64,000 bases of DNA from Xylogone sp. PMI_703 (lineage: Eukaryota; Ascomycota; Leotiomycetes): positions 8,246,001 to 8,310,000 of the forward strand of contig JAJTUQ010000001.1 of assembly GCA_021399445.1 (NCBI GenBank), given 5' to 3'. The stretch's first letter is position 1. Every line of letters starts with the position of its first letter. This document shows positions 10,061 through 20,884 of the stretch, piece by piece. The position numbers were made by a program, and so were the translations under genes. The notes beneath the pieces are model-generated. The model saw only the letters and a list, made by a program, of their open reading frames with translations. It had not been told where the DNA came from and did no database searches.

Positions 10061-11461
10061 GAATTTTCTATTGCGAAAGAAAACGGAGAGTTAAAGCCTA
10101 CCGGATCTCTCAATAAGCCACCACAGCAAGCTCTAAAAGCTATTGCAGCCCTAGTTGCGACATATATGATTGATGACACTAATTACAAGAAATCTGTTGA
10201 TCGGATATTGGCGGCAAAAGTCAACTTGCAAAAACAATGCTCACATCTGGGTAAGGAGAACGACATCCTGTATCAAGCTGATTACGATCACGCCGGTGGA
10301 GAAACCTGTTCTTCTTGCAGCCAAAGGAAGATTCAACCACGAAGAAGAAGAGCTACAGATGAGCCAGTTATTCATTATGGATTGATAGCTTCTGGAAACC
10401 AGGTCGTTAAAAATGCAAGGGTTCGGGACCGCTTAAGGGGGAGGTTCAATATCCTATGCTTCGAAATGGAAGCAGCTGGCATGATGGTAAGTAGTGAGCA
10501 ACTAACAATTCTGTAGAGGAAAAGCGATCTGACACAATATCTAGGATACAATTGACTGTCTTGTTATCCGAGGAATCTGCGACTACTCTGACTCGCATAA
10601 GAATAAACGGTGGCAGGGATATGCTGCTATGACGGCTGCAGCATATACCAAGGACCTACTTCTTTCCATTAGAAGACCAGCAGCAGCTATGAGTTAGATA
10701 ATATTCTCTCATTTAATCAAGTACTGGGTGACATTTCTGACAGTTGTTGTACCTATGCAGAGGCTCCTTCAGTGATCACTTCGGCCCCCACCAAATACCC
10801 AGCCGTCCCTAACGTAATATCACCGATCGAAATGCCTTGCTCATTTCCCTTGAGTGAGACGCAGCCGCCTCTTATATCTAGATCAAGAACTCCTCCTACC
10901 CCTCCACACAGCCCTCCCAGTTTCCCGGTTCCAACGACAGAATCAACTCGCCAACCAAAAGACTCAGAATCCAAAGAGGCATATGGAAGAAAGATAGTTG
11001 AAGCAGCTAGAAAGGGAAACGCAGCCTTACTCAAAATCTTCATCAACAGAGGAGGCGACCCTAATATACCAGAACAGGACTGGAACTACACCGCACTGCA
11101 TTATGCCGCTCGGAGTGGAGACATAATGACGGCAAAATTGTTATTGAGTAAGGGGGCTAACCCTAATGCCAAAGCCAAATTCTCGAATAACACACCTCTA
11201 TTTGAGGCGGCTGCTAAAGGCCATGCAAAAGTTATCGACTGTTTATTAAAACATGACGCGGACATCAATAATCGAGGACAATTTCAGAGGACGGCCTTAC
11301 ACATTGCAGCCAAAAATGGTCACCAGGATTGCGTTGAGATCCTTTTAAAGCACAAAGCCGATCCGTATGGCAAAGACAAAGATGGATGTACACCGTTGGA
11401 TTTGGCGGAGAGTGAAAAGCATTCAGATGTAATTGAATTGTTACAAAATTTATATTATTAA
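10061..11461 (+). pseudogene. Nucleoside phosphorylase-ankyrin fusion, 5'-truncated
   Basis: Fungal NLR-like architecture: a PNP/UDP nucleoside-phosphorylase domain followed by ankyrin repeats, a layout used in fungal non-self-recognition-type proteins. Segments 10061-10486, 10545-10692 and 10761-11461 form one frame through two introns. The PNP C-terminal half is clear ([50 protein letters not shown]). After a Pro-rich linker come about five ankyrin units (TALHYAARSGD, TPLFEAAAKGH, TALHIAAKNGH). The PNP N-terminal half (about 150 residues, including the first glycine-rich strands) is missing: a TGA at 10058-10060 immediately precedes the homology. An internal ATG at 10166 could still start a shortened protein of about 390 residues. 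It is either a decayed gene or a minimal derivative. Confidence 0.75.
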
Positions 11462-12056
11462 TATATATTGATTTGGATATAAACTATTGTTCCACCTTAA
11501 TATTATGAAGCTCTTGTTACAATGTGAATGAAGCAGAGTGTGAAATGAGTTAAGCTGACTAGGCATCAACCAAAACATTGACAATTCAAATTCAACCAAA
11601 ATTCAACCCAAATTCAACCCAAATTCAACCCAAGGCAATTCGAATAAAACTTGAATTTTCCCTTTTGTTTTTTGCACACACTAAAAGGAAATTGACGGCT
11701 TAGTTTTCTACAGCCTTGTAAAACCCTCAAACCTGCGGAAGAGCAACCGGTTAACTTGCATGGATAAATTCTTAAGCCTAACCCGTATTCTCATTAAGTC
11801 ACATAAGCCATTTTGAACCATAAAGCTTGATCCGCCACCAAAGGGTGGCTAACTGAACCTTAATTCAACTTTCTTTGTGATAAAGCAGTAGATTAGAGAA
11901 GACGTTTGCACAATCAATTAACCCATTATCGTTCACAGATATTTGCGAGGTTGAAACATAAGACTAGAATATCACAGCAGCTTTATCAAAACTATATATA
12001 CCAGAATACGATACTGCTGTTTCAGCTCTTAGGCTATTAATGCTGCTTTAGATGGT
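11462..12056. other. AT-rich intergenic stretch with an 11-bp tandem repeat
   Basis: Convergent spacer between the ankyrin gene and the dehydrogenase. No ORF. It holds the short tandem array listed separately. Confidence 0.45.
11590..11633. repeat. Tandem 11-bp repeat, about four units
   Basis: Four consecutive copies of an 11-bp unit close to ATTCAACCCAA, with copies starting at 11590, 11601, 11612 and 11623. The first copy differs slightly. The array is intergenic. It is probably replication slippage; no function is evident. Confidence 0.85.
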
Positions 12057-13124
12057 CTAATTTCCTGGAATTTTGGATAGCCTCATGACCTCTAACACCA
12101 CAGCATTCGTCAAAGTTTCTGTAGTACCTGAGCCACCCAGATCAGGTGTAAGATGCTCTTTTGCCTCAATCACATTTCTGACGGCATCACGGATAGCAGT
12201 GGCTTCTGTATGCTTCCCTATGTAATCAAGCAGTTCTGCCCCACTCAAGACCAGGGCTAGAGGATTGGCAATTCCCTTTCCTGCAATGTCTGGAGCTGCA
12301 CCGTGGCTGGCTTCAAAGACAACAATACCATCACCAATGTTAGCACCCGGTGCCAAGCCCAGCGAACCAGCAAGACCAGCAGCAAGGTCTGAAAATATGT
12401 CTCCATATTGATTGGGCGTGCAGATGACATCGAAGCGACGAGGATCCCGTACCACGGCATAACATGCAGCATCAATCATCATATCATCAGCTTCAATCTC
12501 TGGATAAGATTTAGCTACCTCGTAAAAGCACCGCAGAAAGAGACCATCGGTGTAGTTAAGAACATTGGCTTTGTGGAGGCAAGAGACGCGTTTGCGACCT
12601 AGCCTGCGGGCGTAATCAAATGAGTACTTGGCCACTCTAGTCGCGGCTGCACGAGTCGTCAGCTTGATGGCCTCAGCAGCATAATCATCTCCAATTTTAT
12701 GCTCATGGCCGATGTAGACATCTTCAGTGATCTCGCGCATCACAACCAGGTCCATAGCCTCGTGACGCCCAGAAACACCAGGAAAGCCTCGAATCGGCCG
12801 TGGATTGACGAAGAGGCCGAGTTCCCGACGAACGGCGTTATTTAGTGACGGATAAGTCATCTCTGAACCATCTGGTTGGATACAAGTGGTTCGACCGTGA
12901 ATCTTCTTCGTAATCAGTGGCGCCTTGATGGTGATGCCAACGGTACGGAGCCGTTCTACAGTTTGAGGCGGCAAGGGGTGATTGTAAGCTGCGATAGCCT
13001 CATCAGCGATTAGAATATCCTCCCATTCAAAAGCCAAGCCAGTGGCCTCGAGAACATGCTGGGTTGCTTTGGTGATTTCAGGCCCAATGCCGTTTCCTTT
13101 GAGAATACCAACACGCAAAGCCAT
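12057..13124 (-). CDS. Isocitrate/isopropylmalate-type decarboxylating dehydrogenase
   Basis: Intronless 355-aa beta-decarboxylating dehydrogenase (Iso_dh family), which oxidises and decarboxylates a malate-type 2-hydroxyacid with NAD(P)+. Landmarks are LKGNGIGPEI at the N-terminus, ITEDVYIGHEH (catalytic Tyr region), LHKANVLNYTDGLF (catalytic Lys), the metal-binding DDMMIDAACY and PNQYGDIFSDLAAGLAGSLG, and the cofactor loop FEASHGAAPDIAGKGIANP. The YGDIFSDLAAGL wording resembles bacterial single-chain enzymes more than the mitochondrial Idh1/Idh2 pair. There is no obvious mitochondrial presequence, since the protein starts directly at MALRVGILKG. It is therefore a likely accessory paralogue, possibly acquired laterally. 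The substrate (isocitrate, isopropylmalate, tartrate or homoisocitrate) cannot be decided by reading. Confidence 0.87.
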   Translation of the reverse strand: MALRVGILKGNGIGPEITKATQHVLEATGLAFEWEDILIADEAIAAYNHPLPPQTVERLRTVGITIKAPLITKKIHGRTTCIQPDGSEMTYPSLNNAVRRELGLFVNPRPIRGFPGVSGRHEAMDLVVMREITEDVYIGHEHKIGDDYAAEAIKLTTRAAATRVAKYSFDYARRLGRKRVSCLHKANVLNYTDGLFLRCFYEVAKSYPEIEADDMMIDAACYAVVRDPRRFDVICTPNQYGDIFSDLAAGLAGSLGLAPGANIGDGIVVFEASHGAAPDIAGKGIANPLALVLSGAELLDYIGKHTEATAIRDAVRNVIEAKEHLTPDLGGSGTTETLTNAVVLEVMRLSKIPGN

Positions 13125-13806
13125 GGTCGGTATTCCGATCAGTCGAATACGTAGAGAAAGAGCAATTATAATGGTATATCTACCTCAAAATTAAAAAGAC
13201 GAAGTGAGATACATGGCAATAAGTCTTTATCTTCCCACTTTAGCACTCCTATTTATCCAACATTTTCGAGGTTTCGCCGGTGTCGTCCAACACCCCACCT
13301 TCCGTGATCCTTACTGTATACCTGAGTCATAGTTGACCTAGTTTCAATGATTGCCAGATTTGTGCTGAGAGAAGTTAGATTAACGATGGCTGTAAATCCG
13401 TGCAAAAGATTTCTACTGTCTGATATAACATCCATCTAAACCGATACCGGAGATATCTTATCCGGTATTTGCAACAAAAGCTCTAATCAACGATCTCCTA
13501 GAAGAATTAGAACAGCATGCCTAACAGCTGAACAAATATTCATCATAATAAGAACGTTCAAGGCCTGTAGATCATCTTTTTAAAGCCGGAATAATTTCCA
13601 ATTGACCTCATAAACTAACCTTTATAAGATAAACTAAATACTATGATGTAATTTAACTTTAACTTATCACTATACTCATCTATAAAATATGTATTATAAT
13701 CAAACCAGAAAAACTCGTAACAGTTACCTCTCATGATTCCATAAAGAACTTAGGTCAATCCCAGATTATATAACTTAGTCAACCACCTTGGGGGTTTGTA
13801 CGCCGC
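13125..13806. other. Intergenic, AT-rich towards the right
   Basis: Dehydrogenase promoter followed by about 200 bp of very AT-rich sequence (about 13560-13760). The only ORF (13253-13435, minus) has no domain. Nothing else is seen. Confidence 0.4.
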
Positions 13807-14805
13807 TCAACTCGAAACTTTTGCAGCACAGGCATCAAAGATCTCCATCGTATGTTTCCAAGCCAGCTCATTGATTCCTCTTTCTCGTAAGTCCGCCAAT
13901 ACCTTCTCGTTGTCTACGCTCTCACTCTTCTCGTTGCTCAAGAAGATACCGCCCCCAGACCTAGGAGACTTCTCTACCCCCTCAGCCAACGGTACGAGAC
14001 TGCCATCGACCGAATACCGATCACTAGTCAAACAGAACAGAGCTCTTGCTCCTGCTTCATCTGCAGACGCGGCAAATAAATACATCAGTGGTTGGACAAT
14101 AAGCGACATCAACAGACGAAGGATGCCAGTGGATCCTCTGGTAAGGAGAGGCGTCGCCACGAAGCCCGGGTGGGCGTGTACAAAGCTAATATGCGGGTTC
14201 TCCTTGGCCAGATGTTCGTAGCCAAGTGTAAGCATAGTGGCCGAGTGGACTGCTGCGCCGACGATGGAATAGTTGCCTGGCTTGCGAAGATCAAGGTCCT
14301 CCTCGTTCAGCTTGCCCTCCATTCCGCCGGCAAGGATTGACAGCACACGGGGATTCGCAGCAGCATTAAGCAGCGGTAGTAAGCCCTGTACAGCCCTTAG
14401 CCGGCTGTAGTAGCGCGTGGTCATAGATGGTTCAAGGCCTTCGACCGTCTCCTGGCGGCCAGAGAAAGAGATGAAGCCGACCGACTCAAACAAGAAGTCG
14501 AGCTTAGTTTCTCGAGCTTTAACAAACTCGACAACATCATTAGTCTCTCGGATGAGCGAGACATCCTTCTCGATGACGGTATAGATGCCTCCTGGATTCT
14601 TCTGATGGAGCTTCTCAAGCAGCCCTGTGATGGCGGAGGCTCGGCGGGCCGCGATATAGATGCGGGGCTGGACCGCGTACTGGGCAAACTGGATCAGGGT
14701 GCTCTGGCCTATGCCACTTGTGCCGCCAAGGAACAGCGCTACAAGGCCCGCTGGCAGCTCAGCAATGCGGGCATTGGACTTGCGGATAACTTGAATGGAA
14801 ACCAT
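13807..14805 (-). CDS. SDR-like NAD(P)-binding oxidoreductase, atypical active site
   Basis: Intronless Rossmann-fold protein of 332 aa. The frame is open 15 codons further upstream (to 14850), but the Met at 14805 (MVSIQVIRKS) fits family starts better. The cofactor motif is ALFLGGTSGIGQSTL near the N-terminus, with a following basic RIYIAARR that suggests NADP. The Ser region (SILAGGMEGKLNEEDL) is present. The classical SDR Tyr-xxx-Lys is not recognisable: that stretch reads YSIVGAAVHSATMLTLGYEHLA. This pattern is usual in a fungal subgroup found in secondary-metabolite loci. A hydrophobic stretch near residue 235 (ILRLLMSLIVQPLMYLFAA) suggests membrane association. The substrate is unknown. 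The neighbouring dehydrogenase lies on the same strand about 0.7 kb away, and there is no further evidence of a cluster. Confidence 0.82.
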   Translation of the reverse strand: MVSIQVIRKSNARIAELPAGLVALFLGGTSGIGQSTLIQFAQYAVQPRIYIAARRASAITGLLEKLHQKNPGGIYTVIEKDVSLIRETNDVVEFVKARETKLDFLFESVGFISFSGRQETVEGLEPSMTTRYYSRLRAVQGLLPLLNAAANPRVLSILAGGMEGKLNEEDLDLRKPGNYSIVGAAVHSATMLTLGYEHLAKENPHISFVHAHPGFVATPLLTRGSTGILRLLMSLIVQPLMYLFAASADEAGARALFCLTSDRYSVDGSLVPLAEGVEKSPRSGGGIFLSNEKSESVDNEKVLADLRERGINELAWKHTMEIFDACAAKVSS

Positions 14806-15129
14806 TTTGTGATATCGAGTTGATATCTCTGACGAGAATGTGGATCTCAATTATATAGTGTACCGTTGAATAATAAAACTGGCTGTGCCCACCATACGTA
14901 CATCCCGGTCTCCCCCGGTCCCGGACACGGTCCAATCTGCAGTCCGACATCTCTGCTTGGCAGCATTTACCAGTATTAGCCAAATCGGACCTACGCGTCA
15001 CGGGCCTTGGCAAGCCCAAGACCAGACATTATGAAGCAGTCGCAATAACCAAAGTGTACTATAATTACAGCGGTTAAACACCTGTATTTGTAGTGATTGT
15101 AAGCCTAAAGTATACTGCAGGTATAACGG

Positions 15130-15402
15130 TCTTTATTGCTGGGGGCGCTTCCAGGGATTTTCTTGTGACTAAAGCCAAATATGAAGCAGGGTTTCCATAT
15201 TAATCAAGAAATTCCCGCAACTTTTCATCACGCTATTCTTTTACCTCGTAGGTTAAAAACCCTCTACTCGTGGACAGACTCTCTCGGCATTATTCAAGAT
15301 GACTTGGTAGATTAGCGAACTAAGGCCTCTAAGATGGCGTAGATTTTCAGCAACTCGTACCCTACTATTATCAACGCCCCCATGAGGACGCACCCAAGAA
15401 AA
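15130..15402 (+). pseudogene. HET-domain (heterokaryon incompatibility) relic
   Basis: Fragment of a HET domain, the effector module of fungal heterokaryon-incompatibility proteins. The frame from 15181 shows INQEIPATFHHAI, then YSWTDSLGIIQDD (counterpart of the canonical LWVDSLCIIQDD motif), then KASKMA and IFSNSYPTI, with in-frame TAG codons at 15313-15315 and 15340-15342 and a TGA after about 15400. A TGCTGGGGG stretch (YCWG) at about 15137 matches the first HET motif but lies in another frame. The first TAG sits where family members usually have Trp, which suggests G-to-A decay. Nothing translatable remains. Confidence 0.75.
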
Positions 15403-16213
15403 TGACTTCCTCTTGTGGTATATCAGAGCTGGGTATGCTGGAACCGTGTAACTCGACTGGACTATATGGTATTTCTGGTTGGGTTATCTAAGAGATGGCG
15501 CCCAACGGTCATGGACGTGTTGGATTTTCTGAACCACACCATCTTAAGATAAGGGGCCGAGATTATTGAGAAGTATCCGGTGAGGGAAGCCATCCTTTAC
15601 CCACCTTCATATGAAGTAGTGAACTAGTTGGAAATTATCAACAATTTCAGACCTGTTTGTGCATCGAGCACTTTGATCTCAATAGCCAGCTCGTTTAGAT
15701 GCTCTTACTGAATCGTATTTCCACCAAGGCTTTCATTCAATGAGATATTAAGTATTCTACATTTAATATGACATTCCTTAGCCACATGTCTACTATCTTT
15801 ACTTCTAGTATCTCTTACAGTGTGTCTTCGATAGGTCCATTTTCTCAGATAAGGAAGCGATCAACAAATTACAGTAGATGTGTAACAATTAAGTTGCGAT
15901 GACGAAAACGGATAAAAATTGCCTACGAGAGGTGGAGAGCTGCCGAGCCTTCAATTACTCGTGGGAACTCCATTTTCGCTTATAAATCCTTCATAGACTT
16001 CGATCAAACCAAGACGCATAATCTGCCCGTTTTCCTAATTATCGGGTCAGTTTATCTTCGATTCAGTTTGACTGGGAGCTCATTCTCTGGACTTACACCC
16101 ATCTCTCCTGTGACCCCAATAATGATATTTTTCTCATAAGAAAACAGAGATACTTTCGAATAGTCCGTTTCTATTTTGCCTAGACTGATGTCTCTCCCAG
16201 TATCTAAACGTAT
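15403..16213. other. Intergenic, possibly further decayed HET sequence
   Basis: No open gene. Sequence just right of the HET relic may be its continuation (Trp-rich fragments in changing frames to about 15640), but I cannot align it convincingly. The rest is probable 3' flank of the F-box-like gene. Confidence 0.35.
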
Positions 16214-17802
16214 CTAAACAATTAGTGATGGATAACAGAGTTTATCGGGAAGGAATGCATGATGGCGGCTTACAGTTATCCCCTTTGGTTGTCTGTAATT
16301 CTGGCTAGGTTTCTTGGAACCTCCTCTATGAATCACTGGGAGAGGACAGGGAGAGGTGGCCATATGTAAAATAAGCCCCGAAATCCACTCTCTGCCGTTG
16401 ACTTTGCAAGTTTCCTTTGATACCTGACTGACTGAATCATCACTTCCAAATAAGTGGCGTTGGTGATTTAACGATAGAGATATCCCTACTAATGTTCCAT
16501 CGACGTCCCAAAAGGTCTCCAGCTGTTTCTCTCTAGAATAAGATTCATCCCATGAGCGTACCCAAAAAGCAGTCATTTCACGTCCACCTATATATGGGAA
16601 GGAGATCAGGGTCTGGCCTGACGCCATACTCTTCTCGCGCATCATCTTGTCATACCCGGAACCTGAGATATCTCCTTCCTTTAGTCGCATCAGATAGACA
16701 TCTGCAATCTGCATACACACTCCCCATATGCGTCGACGATTTGCAACGGGCATGAGAGGGCTCGCCATATTCTTTCTAGGTGTTGTTCCCTTATCTACCC
16801 AAGGAATAAATCTAGTCAAGTCCATCCCTTTCAAGCTCCCTGGTTTGTCCAGCAAGTCCATAATCTCGAAAAACCATGGCATTATGGGCTTGATATACTG
16901 TCGCCAAAACCAGATATTATGCTTCAAAATGGATTGTACATATCCTGAGGCCAAAGCTAGATTAAGTATCGACTCGGAAGGCAACAGAGAAGAGACCATA
17001 TAAATGATTTCGCAGGGGAGTTTCTTGAACATATCGGAAGTAAACTTCCCCGTAAAATCATAACAAAACGATTCGAGCTTGAGACTAGTGTTCATGAATT
17101 CGGCTGTGATTATAGTCGTTAACTGTGGTATAGGCGCTGGGTTACTGACAAAAATCTCGTCGCCATATTTTGAGAACCACCATTGTTTATCTTCTGGCAT
17201 TTTGGGTCTGCCATAATCAACTATTAGGCGGCGTTCACAAGGCAAGGTCAACTCGTGGAAAACTAGATACAGAAGATCTTTACTGAGGCGATGAAGTTCT
17301 GAAGTCCCTGTCAAAGCAGTGACAAGAAGTTCGTAACAGGGCCAGTGAAAGGGGAAAACTGGACTGTCGGAAGGAAAGTAACATCGGTAAAATTCCCGAT
17401 CCTCGTCGAAGTTTGGATCATCGCCAGCCTCCAACCCAACAACGTAGGATACGTCGGAATACTCGCCGGGTCCAGAGATATAGCATCTACAACGTTAATA
17501 ATGTTGCCTCCTATATGTAGCTAAGCTTACTTTGTTGGGCCAGGAGCCTCTTCGTTGAAACCCAACACGAGGAGGGTACCTGTCCATTTGATATCTTCCT
17601 TACTAACGATACTAGGATCGTAACCGATTTGCCATTCATCTTCGCTATCATCATCGTCGTCGTCTTCGTCGTCATCATCTTCTTCCACATCTGCGCGAGT
17701 TTGCCTACGCTTCTTCTTTCGTGCTTGTTCCTGGGTCTTAACAGCGAGTTCTACCCCAAGAAAAGGGCCTCCACATATAGCACAGTAACAATCCCAGCCC
17801 AT
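16214..17802 (-). CDS. F-box-like fungal protein with Asp-rich tract
   Basis: Two exons (17802-17531 and 17486-16214; 44-nt intron GTAAGC...TAG) encode 514 aa. The start MGWDCYCAICGGPF carries a CxxCxxC-like cysteine cluster common to a large family of filamentous-fungal proteins. An almost pure Asp/Glu run follows at about residues 40-55. In the middle is an F-box-like segment (KLPCEIIYMVSSLLPSESIL, then WFWRQYI), suggesting an adaptor for SCF ubiquitin ligase. Trp-rich motifs between and after these (RRRIWGVCMQI, TAFWVRSWDESYS) are also typical of the family. The function of the individual protein is not known. The intron join AA|A keeps the frame. Confidence 0.8.
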
Positions 17803-18611
17803 AATGAAGATAATAAGTATCGAGAATTGAGTGGATTGTGGTAACTCTGGTTTTCAGAACAAATATTCTTGCAAATGAGGAAATGAATATTTAATCGATT
17901 GGGCTTGTAGTTGCGTTTCTGCCTGGTACCCCTTGTTATTCCTGACGCATTGGTGCACTCGCTACCAGACTCAATGACTGAAACTTAGTTAGCGAGCAAA
18001 GGCCCTGTAGCGAAATCCTCTTTAGGCTTACTGCGTCTATAAATTTAGCGGTCTCTGGGCATGCGTGATTATTGAGTGGCCTTGTCACAGAGTAAAAGAG
18101 CTGCAGGAGCATAAGAACATGTTTCGTGGATAATACAAATATTTTTAGTAGAAACGTTCAAAGGCAAGAAGACCGAACTGCCAAGCCTTTACCGGAAGTG
18201 CGTGCCTGGGACGTCTTGACTGTAAATCGGACACTTTGATATTCAGAGAGAAAGATCCGCTCTAGGGACAATAAAGCCAAAGGCCACAAAGATGTCTACT
18301 GCAAGCTTCTGGACGGACAGTATCAAGCTCGCATAAAGAGGGTAGCCCTTCGGAGGGAAATAGAAAATTACATCTTCTATTCGTAAAATGCATACTACGG
18401 ACTAGGCAGGATCACGGAATAGACTGGTCTGCGTTAGCATGGCCGTTCAGTTATGTCATTGTTACGCCTTAGTAGTCTTGGGAGACTTACTAGCTTTGCA
18501 ACATAAATTTCGGCTGGCCACTGATAATATTCCGTATCATCAAGAGAGCATCACTTTTGGCTCGTTCAGTGACGATATTCACATCAGCAAGCAGTCTATC
18601 AGCCAGCCGCC
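17803..18611. other. Intergenic spacer
   Basis: Divergent spacer between the F-box-like gene and the BTB gene. The ORF at 18439-18711 has no domain and overlaps the BTB first exon out of frame. No other feature seen. Confidence 0.4.
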
Positions 18612-19423
18612 ATGGTGGAGACACAAGAAAAGTAGGCTATTCTTTTTTCATCATACTAGAAGTTCATTACTAAAGAATCTCACACAGCACTTTCTCTTCA
18701 TCATTATTTGAGTTCCGCATTGGACCGCATAAGAAGCCTTATGTTGTAAGCAATGCCGCTTTTTCACGCCTATCGAAGCCTCTCGATGTGATGATGATGA
18801 ATGGCGGTATGATTGAGTCTACAAGAAAGAGCGCTGATCTCGAGCACGTAGACGAAGCTATGTTCGACCTAGTTTGCCAATACGCATACACTCGGTATTA
18901 TCGTATTAGAGAACCTAAAGACTCGGTTGCATTTCAGAATGAGGGGGTGTTTTTTGATCCTGCCTTTCTTGGTCCAAATAACTCTGGAAATCCTCGTTCA
19001 TATGTCCCATCTCCAAAGCAGAACATGTGGAACAAGTTCCAAACTAATACAAAATATCAGCCCTTGGAACAAAATGACCTTTCTCGTGAAGATGCCATCT
19101 CAGCTAAGAAAAATGGCCTTCTATACCATGCTAAAGTATACGTTTTTGCAGATCAGTATGAGATAGCCCCATTACGAGATCTTTCTATTCAGTTTCTCAA
19201 GGAAAAACTTGATCATCTTGTTATATATCCTACGCGATGTTATCACCTGGCTGATTTAATTCGATATATTTACCAAAATACATCTAGCCACCCTTACGAG
19301 CTCGATAGCCTTAGGGCTCTTGTTAGCGACTATGCCGCATGTGTCATTGAGGAACTAAGTTATAACATGAAGTTTCAGCAGGTTTTAGAAGAGGTGGGAG
19401 CATTTTCGAAAGATCTATCTTGA
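18612..19423 (+). CDS. BTB/POZ domain protein
   Basis: Two exons, 18612-18631 (20 nt, starts in GCCATGG) and 18688-19423, give 251 aa. The intron is GTAGGC...TTACTAAAG...CAG, and the join AA|C yields ENTFSSSLFEFRIGPHKKPYVV. The BTB fold follows: FRIGPHKKPYVVSNAAFSRL, then the acidic DLEHVDEAMFDLVCQYAYT helix pair, then an insertion. The C-terminal part has KVYVFADQYEIAPLRDLSIQ, the typical fungal BTB ending. Fungal BTB proteins of this size mediate protein-protein contacts, often as Cullin-3 adaptors; the partner is unknown. A shorter version would start at the Met run near 18788, but this would delete the first BTB strand and is unlikely. Confidence 0.85.
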
Positions 19424-19635
19424 AGATTTGTGAAAGGTTGAATTGAGATATCGTTTGGGGGATAATACCATCAAAACACCACTGCTAAAACTACTAAATA
19501 TCGAAAAGCTCTCAAGATATCAACTCTCGACTGCTACAATTTCAATTTCAGTGTGCATGAGTCGTCGAAATGTCAAATAATGTTTACGCAATCCTCCAAA
19601 ATCATAAACAATACACTATCTGTCTACACAGACCT

Positions 19636-20884
19636 TTATGCTCCCCTAACATTCTGGACAGCAATTTTGACATCCTCTTCCAACGCCTCCCAGAAAGTAG
19701 GCCCATGTGGAACCCAACCTAATTTCTTTGCGCGCGCTGATTCGGCTCGACTATTAGAACCCCAGATATACAGAGCCACTCCAGGCCGCCACCAGGACAT
19801 CGATTGATCGACCTGATCTTTCGTCCATGAAACGGCTTTGCTACCGGCTGGGAGCCATCCTTGTTCGACTCCCAGCTTATTGATAGCTTTTGCTGCATCA
19901 ATCCATTTGACTTCGTCAGAAACAGCAAAGTAGAATCCCTGATGTTTTAGGGTTAGTACATCCACTCCACATACTAGCATCATGGGAAACTCTTAACGAA
20001 ATACGTACCTCTTTACCCCATTGTGCTTTACCACCACCTTTAAGAGCTTCTCCAAGTAACAAAAGAAACATGTCCACTACATCATTGATATGCGTAACGG
20101 CTCTATAGTTCTCACCGGCGCCCAGATAAAACGCTTCTTTCTTTTCCAACAACACCTTAACATACTCCGGAACCATATAGGTTCCTTTGTTGCCCACGCC
20201 GGTGCCCTGACCATATATATCAGGAGGACAAATAATTGCTGTATGCACAAGCTCATTAGAGGCATCCATGATCTTCTTATCATTGATATGGTGACCTGCG
20301 GAGTCAGGAAGATTGTAGATGGCATCGATTTCCTCGATGTCGTTCCAGATACGGGGGTCCGCTTTTCCTTCCCACGTTTGCTCACTTACGTCTGCGATGC
20401 ATCCTGTTCCCGAAAGATGGATGAGGAAACTGGGAGTGGTTTTCTTGGAAAGACCTGATAGGATGGCGGATGCACAGCCTAGGTGGTCAATATCGCCCAT
20501 GTCTGAATTACCAGTTAGTAATGGGAGGAATGCGATCTAGTGGGATGTTCTTTGAACCTACGAATTACGATATCTGCGGCTATTGTCGCTTTCTCAATCA
20601 CATCAAAAGCATCGAAATCCCCAACAACGATCTGGACTTGTGGGTAACGAGTTTTGAATTCCGATGACGGAGAGCGCTGGAGTGCTGAGATTTCTAGATC
20701 GGGATACTTCTTGACTATCCCTTCCAGGACACTTCCTCCAATGTAACCTGTGGCTCCAGTACTTTGAATATAGTTAGCATATTCCTTAACTCATTAATGA
20801 CCTCCCAAGCATGTCATGATGTTTTATGATATGATAACTTTTATGAAGATAAGCGACTCACAGGAATAACTTCTGAGGCGACAT
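19636..20884 (-). CDS. NAD(P)-dependent epimerase/dehydratase
   Basis: Extended-SDR protein of 339 aa from exons 20884-20862, 20761-20562, 20502-20009 and 19938-19636. The tiny first exon (ATGTCGCCT...) joins to give MSPQKLFLTGATGYIGGSV, a complete nucleotide-binding motif. It continues with IVVGDFDAFDVIEKA (adenine-side Asp), HLSGTGCIAD and ICPPDIYGQGTG. The usual Tyr-xxx-Lys is replaced around AGHHINDKKIM, as in a fungal subgroup related to yeast YLL056C. The C-terminal exon holds GFYFAVSDEVKW and the RAKKLGWVPHG substrate-side motif. The fold is therefore secure, but the reaction is open. No signal peptide; likely cytosolic. All introns have GT...AG with good branch points (GCTAACT, ACTAAC). 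Confidence 0.86.
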
